A stretch of DNA of 5,505 bases, from contig VGML01000145.1 of NCBI GenBank assembly GCA_016866415.1, positions 1 through 5,505 on the forward strand, written 5' to 3'. The DNA comes from Bacteroidota bacterium. Lineage in GTDB: Bacteria; Bacteroidota; Bacteroidia; Flavobacteriales_D; Crocinitomicaceae. The position numbers were made by a program, and so were the translations under genes. Below the pieces are notes generated by a model that made no database searches, was not told the origin of the DNA, and worked only from the letters and a program-made list of their open reading frames with translations. Below, piece by piece: positions 1 to 5,505 of this stretch (position 1 is its first letter; each line of letters begins with the position of its first letter).

Positions 1-1141
1 TATTTACTAGAACAACAATAATAACTGAAAAACAAAGGAAATAGAGTCCGAAAATAATCCAACTAAATGCTGAATCTCTGTTTTCAGTCCGAAGAATTTC
101 ACGTGCTTTTTTCTCAAGATTAGCGGATTCAAGTTTATTGGAATACAATTGAATATACTTTGAAAAATTTGAAACAACATTTTCTTCGTTATAAGAGAAT
201 CTGCCGCTTTTGAAAAACTCGTCAATGCAATTCGATTCTAAATCATAACCTTCTTCTCCTTCTGATTTAAATTTTGAAAAGTCAACATTCATAACCTTTG
301 TCAAAACATTTAGAACCGTAACGGTATCAATAATTTTCTTAACTTTTAATCGTTTTACAATCGTATCTAGTTGTTCAAATCGTTGCGGATTCATATCAAA
401 ATTGGCTGCAGCTTCATACATCTCAAATAGCTCACTTTGACGTTCTGCGTCCGTATTAAGCTTAGTCGTACTAAAGATTAACGGAGTTTTTGTTAAACTT
501 TTGTGCAATTTCTCAACAGCTAAAATTTCATCCAATGTTAAATTTGCACTTTTTGATAGGATATCTTTGAATTTATTGACCATAAGTGTGTCCGCACCTT
601 TTTTGTCGGAAAGATTGTAAAAATGTTCAACTTTCGCTAAAAGATTTAATCGTGCATCAAAATCAGTTGAGTCTATAAATTGAGCTTCCTCCAAATCTCT
701 AAAAAACCTTTTCATAGAATAGGGGAGGTTGTCAGTTTGCACAGGTGCGGAAGGAAAATCGTAATTTCCGTTGTTAATCATAAAATCGACTTGATTTCGA
801 TACTCTTTGTTTTTTTGTTCGAATTCGGCATCGGTTAGTTTTATCTCGATTTTATTCCATTGTGCCGAAGGGATTTTTGATTTAAATGCTTTTAAACTTT
901 TCTCATATTCTTCCTTTGTGGCCTTGGAATTAACTTCATCTAATTCTTTTAAGTCGGAATTTATTTTATTTTTTCTAAATTCTTTGCTGGTGACTACAAA
1001 ATCAGTTCTAGAAGGCTCAAAAGAATTCAATATATAAGTTAAGCCACCGTACAAAAGAGCTATCAGCATTAATACGGTAAAAATTCGCCATGTTGAATCC
1101 TTGAACAAATTAGAAAAAAACAGTGATAACTTTTGCTTCAT
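1..1141 (-). CDS. Hypothetical two-helix membrane protein, 3' end beyond the window
   Basis: I do not recognise this family. Reading the minus strand from the ATG at 1141 gives 380 codons without a stop to the window edge, so the C-terminus is missing. The N-terminus is short and basic (MKQKLSLFFSNLFKDSTWR), followed by a membrane helix at about residues 20-38. A charged, Lys/Glu/Asp-rich, mostly helical region of about 320 residues follows (40-355), and a second strongly hydrophobic helix starts at W361 and runs to the edge. There is no signal-peptidase or lipoprotein site. By the positive-inside rule the middle domain should face the periplasm, with both ends cytoplasmic (inference). The start is preceded by an A-rich stretch (AAAAAG) six bases upstream, typical of Bacteroidota. 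It is transcribed away from the photolyase operon, so no functional link is implied. The uninterrupted length and protein-like composition make a real gene likely; the function is unknown. Confidence 0.82.
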   Translation of the reverse strand, partial: MKQKLSLFFSNLFKDSTWRIFTVLMLIALLYGGLTYILNSFEPSRTDFVVTSKEFRKNKINSDLKELDEVNSKATKEEYEKSLKAFKSKIPSAQWNKIEIKLTDAEFEQKNKEYRNQVDFMINNGNYDFPSAPVQTDNLPYSMKRFFRDLEEAQFIDSTDFDARLNLLAKVEHFYNLSDKKGADTLMVNKFKDILSKSANLTLDEILAVEKLHKSLTKTPLIFSTTKLNTDAERQSELFEMYEAAANFDMNPQRFEQLDTIVKRLKVKKIIDTVTVLNVLTKVMNVDFSKFKSEGEEGYDLESNCIDEFFKSGRFSYNEENVVSNFSKYIQLYSNKLESANLEKKAREILRTENRDSAFSWIIFGLYFLCFSVIIVVLVN

Positions 1142-1236
1142 AACTTTTTAAAATTAGTTAAATAATTCGATAAATCTACAGAAAAAAAATATATAAACAC
1201 AAAAATGTGAATCAAAAACCACAAAAAGTTTTCATT

Positions 1237-1424
1237 TTAATCAATTGGGTTTAAAATATGTATACTGTATAATTCCTCTTTGTTTTCAGAAATATAAACC
1301 TTAAAGGCGTTTGCTGCATCAGTTTTTTATCCTTTAAATTAACCAAATCAGATTTTGATAATGCGGCAATTTTTAATTTTCCAGTTAATTTCGAGTTAAA
1401 TGAACAAGGGTTCAATATGAAGTG
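1237..1424 (-). pseudogene. Possible degraded gene tail with one frameshift
   Basis: On the minus strand, 1424 to about 1323 is open and reads HFILNPCSFNSKLTGKLKIA followed by ALSKSDLVNLKDKK. A second frame, from about 1328 to the TAA at 1239-1237, reads TDAANAFKVYISENKEELY followed by SIHILNPID. The two pieces join into about 62 residues if the six-T run at 1323-1328 (AAAAAA on the minus strand) has one extra base. The joined peptide looks like an ordinary soluble protein C-terminus. There is no ATG, and a stop (1427-1425) closes the upstream side, so the 5' part is absent and the coding start of the neighbouring SDR lies immediately beyond. It could be a decayed gene whose front was lost when the photolyase operon arrived, a homopolymer sequencing error in a fragment, or chance in AT-rich DNA. 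I cannot name a family. Confidence 0.33.
1354..1381 (+). promoter_or_regulatory. Weak Bacteroidota-type promoter candidate for the photolyase operon
   Basis: TTTG at 1354-1357 could serve as a -33 element, and TAATTTTC at 1374-1381 matches the Bacteroidota -7 consensus TAnnTTTG except for its last base. The 16-base spacer is slightly short of the usual spacing of about 19. Transcription would start near 1388 and leave a leader of about 47 bases before the SDR start. Such matches arise easily in AT-rich DNA, and no operator-like palindrome stands out nearby, so this is only a candidate. Confidence 0.17.
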
Positions 1425-1434
1425 TTATTGAGTC

Positions 1435-2109
1435 ATGAAAACATTTCTTTTTATAGGTTCGAATTCAGATATCGCTCTGACTGCAAAAAAAAACATAGAA
1501 AATAACGGGAATCGTGTCATTTGTATATCGCGACAACCGTTTGATACTTTTTCTGATGTACTTATTGGAAATCCAGTTACTAATGAATTGCCCGAGATTG
1601 ATGAAAAGATTGATGGATTGGTCTATTTTCCAGGGAGTATTACGTTGAAGCCCTTTAGATCGTTAAAGCAAATAGATTTTCAAAATGAAATCGAAATTAA
1701 TGTTCTTGGTGCAATCAATGCCATTCAGAAATATAGTCCAAAACTAACTGAAGGTGCAAGCATTGTTTTATTCAGCACAGTTGCCGTGCAAGTGGGAATG
1801 CCTTTTCACAGTGCCGTTTCTGTTGCTAAAGGGGCCATTGAAGGACTAACTCGGGCATTGGCTGCTGAGTTCGCTCCCAAAATAAGAGTAAACTGCATCG
1901 CTCCATCCTTAACCAATACCAAAATGGCTGAAAAATTTCTTAGTACACCTGAAAAAGAGGAAGCGGCTGGACAAAGACACCCACTCAAAAAAGTAGGACA
2001 GAAAGAAGATTTGGCTAATGCAGTTTCCTTTTTACTGAATGATACTTCTAAATGGATGACCGGGCAAATTTTACACGTTGATGGTGGCATGTCAACGCTT
2101 AAAGTATGA
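1435..2109 (+). CDS. SDR-fold protein of the photolyase cluster, lacking the catalytic Tyr
   Basis: This is a 224-residue short-chain dehydrogenase/reductase (SDR) family protein, close to the normal classical length of about 250. The first beta strand and a loose nucleotide-binding loop are at residues 4-14 (FLFIGSNSDIA), where the usual TGxxxGxG is reduced to G8 with D12 and A14. The usual NNAG becomes YFPG (64-67). N89 and S114 match the structural Asn and catalytic Ser, and K132 matches the catalytic Lys. The Tyr of YxxxK is V128 (VSVAK). The C-terminal part is typical, with IRVNCIAPSLTNT (150-162) and TGQILHVDGGMS (209-220). The ATG is chosen because an in-frame TGA lies two codons upstream and the fold begins at once. 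The stop overlaps the next start as ATGA. Being first in a photolyase operon suggests a role in photorepair, such as handling a cofactor, but the substrate is unknown. The missing Tyr argues against ordinary alcohol/ketone redox chemistry. Family certain; activity uncertain. Confidence 0.92.
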   Translation: MKTFLFIGSNSDIALTAKKNIENNGNRVICISRQPFDTFSDVLIGNPVTNELPEIDEKIDGLVYFPGSITLKPFRSLKQIDFQNEIEINVLGAINAIQKYSPKLTEGASIVLFSTVAVQVGMPFHSAVSVAKGAIEGLTRALAAEFAPKIRVNCIAPSLTNTKMAEKFLSTPEKEEAAGQRHPLKKVGQKEDLANAVSFLLNDTSKWMTGQILHVDGGMSTLKV

Positions 2110-2252
2110 GGTTTAAAGGAAATAAAAGTTATCTGCCCACAAAATCATGTGCCGCGTGTAAGAAGGAATTTACTTGGCGTAAAAAGTGGGAGAAAAATTG
2201 GGATGAAGTAAAATATTGCAGCGATCGTTGCCGAAAGAATAAACATGAATAG
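2106..2252 (+). CDS. DUF2256 family small zinc-ribbon-like protein (48 aa)
   Basis: This 48-residue ORF matches what I know of the DUF2256 family: a basic N-terminus, CAAC (C15, C18), then a strongly conserved aromatic/basic core around WRKKWEKNWDEVKYC (24-38), and a second cysteine pair C38-x3-C42, ending RKNKHE. The four cysteines in two pairs suggest one bound zinc (inference). DUF2256 genes recur beside cryptochrome/photolyase genes in bacteria, and the function is unknown. The ATG shares bases with the SDR stop (ATGA, 2106-2109), and the gene ends 8 bases inside the following photolyase, so translation is probably coupled on both sides. There is no membrane segment or signal peptide; the protein is cytosolic, and its high Lys/Arg/Trp content would allow nucleic-acid or protein binding. 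Helping the Fe-S photolyase fold or reach DNA is a guess. The full-length family match and fitted overlaps make the gene call secure despite its size. Confidence 0.93.
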   Translation: MRFKGNKSYLPTKSCAACKKEFTWRKKWEKNWDEVKYCSDRCRKNKHE

Positions 2253-3792
2253 TACCTACACTTCCGTTAAATTGATCCTAGGAGACCAACTAAATAGGTT
2301 TCATCCTTGGTTTGAAAAAGTTGATTCGGAGGTATTATTTGTGATGATGGAAGTCCGAAGCGAAACGGATTATGTCAAACATCACATTCAAAAAGTTGTC
2401 GCCATATTTGATTCTATGCGCAAGTTTGCAGGGGAATTAAAATCGAACGGTCATCATGTTCATTACATTTTAATTAATGATTCTGAAAATAAACCAACGA
2501 TTACTGAAAATCTGAAGTCGGTTTGTTCAAAATACGCTGTTGAAGAACTACATTATCAATTACCCGATGAATATCGAGTAGATCAAGAATTAATGCAACT
2601 TGAGAATAACCTTAAAATTCCAGTTCATTCATCAGATACGTATCATTTTTTAACCTCTCGCGAGGAATTTGGAGAATTTTTTAAGGGCAAAAAGTCTTTT
2701 TTGATGGAAAATTTCTACCGTCACATGCGTGTGAAACACCAAATTCTTTTAGAAGCTGGTAATAAACCACTTGGAGGTAAATGGAATTTTGATCAAGAAA
2801 ATCGTAAAAAGGTTCCAAAAAATCATTTGATTCAAACCGTCGGGTTATTAACCAAAAATGTTTCCGATATAGTAGATGAAATAAAAAATTCAGGAATAGA
2901 GACAATTGGAGAAATCGCTCCAACTAAATTTACATGGACGACTACCAGAAAAGAGGCATTGGAATTATTAGAAAATTTTGTAACTGATGCGCTTCTCTTA
3001 TTTGGAACACTTCAGGATGCCATGACGGAGCATCATTGGTATTTGTATCATTCAAGACTTTCATTTGCACTGAATGTGAAATTGATAAGTCCATTAGAGG
3101 TTATCAAACGTGTTGAAAAAGCCTATTTTGAACATCCTGAATTATACGAATTGAATCAAATTGAAGGGTTCATACGACAGATTTTAGGTTGGCGAGAATA
3201 CATGCGTGGAATTTATTGGTCACAAATGCCTGCTTATTCAGAACTCAATTTCTTCGAAAATGAACGAGCACTTCCCTCTTGGTTTTGGACAGGAAAAACA
3301 AAAATGAATTGCATGAAGCACACCATTTCGCAATCTCTTGAACATGCTTATGCGCATCACATTCAACGTTTGATGGTAACCGGAAACTTTGCCCTTCTCG
3401 CAGGAATTCACCCTGATGAAGTAGATAATTGGTATTTGGGAATTTACATTGATGCATTTGAATGGGTTGAAATCACCAACACAAGAGGAATGAGTCAATT
3501 TGCAGATGGCGGAATTGTTGGTTCAAAACCTTACGTAAGCTCGGCAGCCTACATCAATAAAATGAGTGATTACTGTGGAAATTGTCAGTATTCTTTAGAC
3601 AAAAAGATCGGAGAAAATGCTTGTCCGTTCAATTCCCTTTATTGGAATTTCTTCGATGAACATACCGATAAACTTCGTTCAAATCCCAGATTAGGAATGA
3701 TGCTGAACGTTTGGAATAAAATGCCTGCTAATGACAAAGCGGCCATAATCTCGCAAGCCAACCTTTACCTTGAAAATATCGAAACGCTATGA
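2245..3792 (+). CDS. Iron-sulfur bacterial cryptochrome/photolyase, probable (6-4) photolyase
   Basis: This 515-residue protein belongs to the FeS-BCP/CryPro family (photolyase-related protein, PF04244), typified by Agrobacterium PhrB, which repairs (6-4) photoproducts with blue light, FAD, a dimethyl-ribityllumazine antenna and a 4Fe-4S cluster. The N-terminal Rossmann-like antenna domain starts with LILGDQLNRFHPW (10-22) and runs to about residue 135; a linker leads to the helical FAD domain (about 235-515). The cluster ligands are visible: C356, then C444 and C447 in YCGNC, and C460 in ENACPFN. Numbering recalled for PhrB (C350, C438, C441, C454) fits with a constant shift of +6. The same shift puts the lesion-site histidines at H371-H372, the electron-transfer residues at W348, W396 and Y397, and the antenna Tyr at Y430. 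All are present, so the enzyme looks intact. A-rich sequence upstream (GAAAGA) can act as a ribosome site; the start lies inside the DUF2256 gene, and the stop overlaps the CRY-DASH start. Class is very secure; (6-4) specificity is inferred. Confidence 0.96.
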   Translation: MNSTYTSVKLILGDQLNRFHPWFEKVDSEVLFVMMEVRSETDYVKHHIQKVVAIFDSMRKFAGELKSNGHHVHYILINDSENKPTITENLKSVCSKYAVEELHYQLPDEYRVDQELMQLENNLKIPVHSSDTYHFLTSREEFGEFFKGKKSFLMENFYRHMRVKHQILLEAGNKPLGGKWNFDQENRKKVPKNHLIQTVGLLTKNVSDIVDEIKNSGIETIGEIAPTKFTWTTTRKEALELLENFVTDALLLFGTLQDAMTEHHWYLYHSRLSFALNVKLISPLEVIKRVEKAYFEHPELYELNQIEGFIRQILGWREYMRGIYWSQMPAYSELNFFENERALPSWFWTGKTKMNCMKHTISQSLEHAYAHHIQRLMVTGNFALLAGIHPDEVDNWYLGIYIDAFEWVEITNTRGMSQFADGGIVGSKPYVSSAAYINKMSDYCGNCQYSLDKKIGENACPFNSLYWNFFDEHTDKLRSNPRLGMMLNVWNKMPANDKAAIISQANLYLENIETL

Positions 3793-5072
3793 AGAAAATA
3801 GGAATAGTTTTGTTTACAAGCGATTTAAGACTTCACGACAACACAACTTTGGCCCGAGCAATAAAGGAAAATGACGAGGTTATTCCTTTGTTTTGTTGGG
3901 ATGAAGAATATATGAAAAGTGAACAGTTTGGATTTGAACGAATGGGAAATATTCGGCGCGGCTTTCTTCAAAAGGCTTTAGCGGATTTACACCAAAATTT
4001 AAAATCCATTGGTGGCTATTTGTTAGTCCGAAAAGGTAATCAATTAGAAATAATTGAAGAATTACTAACGCACTATTCTGTTTTTAAAGTTTATACAAAA
4101 AAGCAAGTTGGAATCGAAGAAAAGCGAGGAAATGAACGTTTGAAAAAAATTCTTTTATCCAAAGGAGTTGATTATGAAGAATACAGTACAAGCACCATGT
4201 ATCATCCTTCTGATTTGCCTTTTTCAATGTCTTCCATCCCCGAAGTTTTTACAAAATTTAGAAAAATTGTAGAGAAGGAGGCTACAGTCAGAAATCCTTT
4301 AGACTGCCCACTATCAATTAGTTGCCCGTTGATTTTGACTGATTTACAAGGATTAAATGTACTTAATAACCAATTTGTTTTGGATAAACGAAATGTTTTA
4401 CCTTCATTAGGAGGAGAAACTGCAGCTTTAGAACATTTGAATTCCTATATTTTTGAACAGAAACACATTCTGCATTACAAAGAAACGCGCAATGAACTTA
4501 TTGGAATTGATTTCTCGTCAAAACTATCGCATTGGTTGGCGTTGGGTTGTATCTCTCCGAAATTCATTTACCACGAGGTGAAGCGTTTTGAAGACGCAGT
4601 TGCTTCGAATGATTCTACTTACTGGTTGATATTTGAATTGTTATGGCGTGATTTCTTTCGTTTTTCGTTCAAGAAACATCCGTTGGAGTATTTTCAATTA
4701 CATGGGATTTTAGGCAAATCAGATCGACAACCAACAAGGAATAAAAAAGTTATAGATTCATGGGTGAACGGAGAAACGCCAAGTTCATTCGTTAATGCAG
4801 CGATGAAGGAATTAAAAGCCACAGGTTGGACCTCCAATCGCATGCGTCAAATTGTTGCAAGTTATTTCATATACGACTTAGAGCAAGATTGGCGAGTTGG
4901 GGCCGCCTATTTTGAATCGCAATTAATTGATTACGATGTTTCTTCCAACTGGGGAAATTGGGCCTACATTGCAGGTGTTGGTAATGACCCGAGAGCAGGC
5001 AGAAAGTTTAATACTGAAAAGCAAGAAGAACAATACGATAAGGAACGAAAATATCAAAGCACTTGGCTTTAG
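3789..5072 (+). CDS. CRY-DASH cryptochrome/photolyase
   Basis: This 427-residue member of the DASH branch of the photolyase/cryptochrome superfamily is a flavoprotein expected to repair cyclobutane dimers in single-stranded or looped DNA and possibly to sense light. The N-terminal alpha/beta domain (1 to about 135) opens with FTSDLRLHDNTTLARA (9-24). DASH features follow: STMYHPSDLP (135-144), LGGETAALEHL (207-217), and FAD/DNA-binding stretches HYKETRN (229-235), SHWLALGCISP (247-257) and YWLIFELLWRDFFRF (278-292, with E283 and W286 matching E. coli photolyase E274 and W277). SNRMRQIVAS (349-358) and DYDVSSNWGNW (381-391) supply D381, D383, N387 (flavin N5 side chain) and W391; GVGNDPR is at 396-402. 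The protein stops soon after the final WL, slightly short of the usual WLPEL tail. Two positions are unusual: Q106 where the folate-binding Glu is expected, and P315 where the distal Trp of the electron chain is expected. The start overlaps the preceding stop (ATGA). Class secure; repair versus signalling is not decidable here. Confidence 0.95.
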   Translation: MKKIGIVLFTSDLRLHDNTTLARAIKENDEVIPLFCWDEEYMKSEQFGFERMGNIRRGFLQKALADLHQNLKSIGGYLLVRKGNQLEIIEELLTHYSVFKVYTKKQVGIEEKRGNERLKKILLSKGVDYEEYSTSTMYHPSDLPFSMSSIPEVFTKFRKIVEKEATVRNPLDCPLSISCPLILTDLQGLNVLNNQFVLDKRNVLPSLGGETAALEHLNSYIFEQKHILHYKETRNELIGIDFSSKLSHWLALGCISPKFIYHEVKRFEDAVASNDSTYWLIFELLWRDFFRFSFKKHPLEYFQLHGILGKSDRQPTRNKKVIDSWVNGETPSSFVNAAMKELKATGWTSNRMRQIVASYFIYDLEQDWRVGAAYFESQLIDYDVSSNWGNWAYIAGVGNDPRAGRKFNTEKQEEQYDKERKYQSTWL

Positions 5073-5079
5073 GTCAATT

Positions 5080-5097
5080 TCTATTAAATAGAGTTTT
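5080..5097. terminator. Small AT-rich hairpin between convergent genes
   Basis: TCTAT (5080-5084) and ATAGA (5088-5092) can pair around a TAA loop, followed by TTTT at 5094-5097. The hairpin sits 8 bases after the photolyase operon stop and before the convergent T9SS gene, the right place for a shared terminator. The stem has only five pairs, one of them G-C, so it is weak for an intrinsic terminator. Confidence 0.28.
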
Positions 5098-5119
5098 AAG
5101 AGAATAAAAAATTGCAGAA

Positions 5120-5505
5120 TTAGTGCCCTTTGGTAAATTTTAGTGAAATCCCTTTTTCAGGAAAGTTAAGAAAGTAAAGACCATTTTGATAATTTGATAA
5201 ATCAATTAGTTTTGAGTTAGAATCACACTGAAATCCTACTATTTCCTGACCTAAATGATTGTAAATTAATGTTTTTCCCAATCGCCCTTTATTTGCCGAA
5301 ATTGTAATTTGCTCATTCGCAGGGTTGGGATAAAGTTGGATTTCCTCAAATATGAAATTCCCTTCACAAATTGATGAGATACAGGATAAATCATTGACAT
5401 ACTCCCAGATTTGATCATTTAAAAGAAATGGAACCGAGGATGTCGTCGGTTCATCCCCCATGCGCAACCAAACCAAATTCTGACTTGGAACAATATTCAA
5501 AAATT
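5120..5505 (-). CDS. C-terminal part of a T9SS-secreted protein, 5' end beyond the window
   Basis: The minus-strand frame is open from the right edge to the TAA at 5122-5120, giving about 128 residues of a longer protein. A TTG at 5500-5498 could be read as a start, but the frame is still open upstream of it (TTT at 5503-5501), and no ATG, signal peptide or ribosome site lies there. The last 75 or so residues (about 5344-5123) form a type A T9SS sorting domain: IQLYPNPANEQITIS, then LIYNHLGQEIVGF, then LIDLSNYQNGLYFLNF, and a basic tail KFTKGH. In Bacteroidota this domain directs export across the outer membrane by the type IX system and is usually cleaved or replaced by a lipid-linked sugar anchor. 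The preceding stretch, WEYVNDLSC, carries two cysteines six residues apart that could form a disulfide outside the cell. The functional domain lies off the window, so the protein's activity cannot be told. It converges on the photolyase operon and is unlikely to be related to it. Confidence 0.87.
   Translation of the reverse strand, partial: FLNIVPSQNLVWLRMGDEPTTSSVPFLLNDQIWEYVNDLSCISSICEGNFIFEEIQLYPNPANEQITISANKGRLGKTLIYNHLGQEIVGFQCDSNSKLIDLSNYQNGLYFLNFPEKGISLKFTKGH

Noticed and set aside
7..225. Minus-strand frame of 72 codons
   Set aside because: It is in another frame of the same strand as the long partial gene at 1-1141, which is better supported by length, start and membrane topology.
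807..1037. Plus-strand frame of 76 codons, Phe/Ser/Leu-rich
   Set aside because: It lies wholly inside the 380-codon minus-strand gene, and its composition is the mirror of Lys/Glu-rich coding DNA.
1142..1260. Promoter for the left-hand membrane gene
   Set aside because: The nearest -7-like match (CATTTTTG on the minus strand) has no TTTG at a suitable distance, and AT-rich runs give many weak sigma-70-like matches.
1417..1431. Tiny plus-strand ORF (MKCY) just before the SDR start, considered as a leader peptide
   Set aside because: Four codons with no ribosome site, repeated regulatory codons or attenuator-like hairpin; chance is the simplest explanation.
1806..2090. Minus-strand frame inside the SDR gene
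   Set aside because: It is antisense to a clear SDR-family coding region and has no recognisable motif.
3238..3498. Two minus-strand frames inside the FeS-BCP gene
   Set aside because: Both are shadows of the conserved catalytic domain on the other strand.
5498..5500. TTG as the start of the right-edge gene
   Set aside because: The frame stays open to the window edge, and a T9SS cargo needs a signal peptide that is not present after this codon.
1..5505. CRISPR arrays, tRNA or rRNA genes, insertion sequences, long direct repeats
   Set aside because: No regularly spaced repeats, tRNA-like cloverleaf sequence, transposase motifs or terminal inverted repeats were seen on either strand.

Overview
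The window looks like a chromosomal segment of a member of the Bacteroidota, most likely a flavobacterium-like or Crocinitomicaceae-like aquatic bacterium. The DNA is AT-rich, Shine-Dalgarno sites are weak or A-rich, and the protein at the right edge ends in a type IX secretion (T9SS) sorting domain, a system confined to this phylum. The genus is inference.

Layout: (1) Positions 1-1141, minus strand, hold a long open frame that runs off the left edge. It encodes a protein with one membrane helix near each end and a large soluble middle domain, and I do not recognise the family. (2) Positions 1142-1434 are a divergent intergenic stretch. It holds a possible degraded gene tail on the minus strand (1237-1424, one apparent frameshift) and only weak promoter-like sequence. 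(3) Positions 1435-5072, plus strand, hold four genes that overlap end to start: an SDR-fold protein, a 48-residue DUF2256 zinc-ribbon-like protein, an iron-sulfur bacterial cryptochrome/photolyase (FeS-BCP, the prokaryotic (6-4) photolyase family), and a CRY-DASH cryptochrome/photolyase. (4) A 47-base convergent gap holds a small AT-rich hairpin. (5) Positions 5120-5505, minus strand, are the C-terminal end of a secreted T9SS cargo protein that runs off the right edge.

The centre is a light-dependent DNA-repair operon. The two photolyases belong to different branches of the superfamily. FeS-BCP is expected to repair (6-4) photoproducts using FAD, a ribityllumazine-type antenna and a 4Fe-4S cluster. 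CRY-DASH is expected to act on cyclobutane pyrimidine dimers, mainly in single-stranded DNA, and/or in light signalling. The overlaps (4, 8 and 4 bases) imply one transcript and translational coupling, so the two uncharacterised partners (SDR and DUF2256) are probably made together with the photolyases.

The points most worth a second look are: the SDR lacks the catalytic tyrosine of its superfamily; the tiny DUF2256 protein lies between it and the Fe-S photolyase; the CRY-DASH has substitutions at the antenna-binding glutamate and at the distal tryptophan of the photoreduction chain; and the left-hand membrane protein is unidentified. The photolyase cluster is a known kind of neighbourhood. 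What is open is the job of its two accessory proteins.
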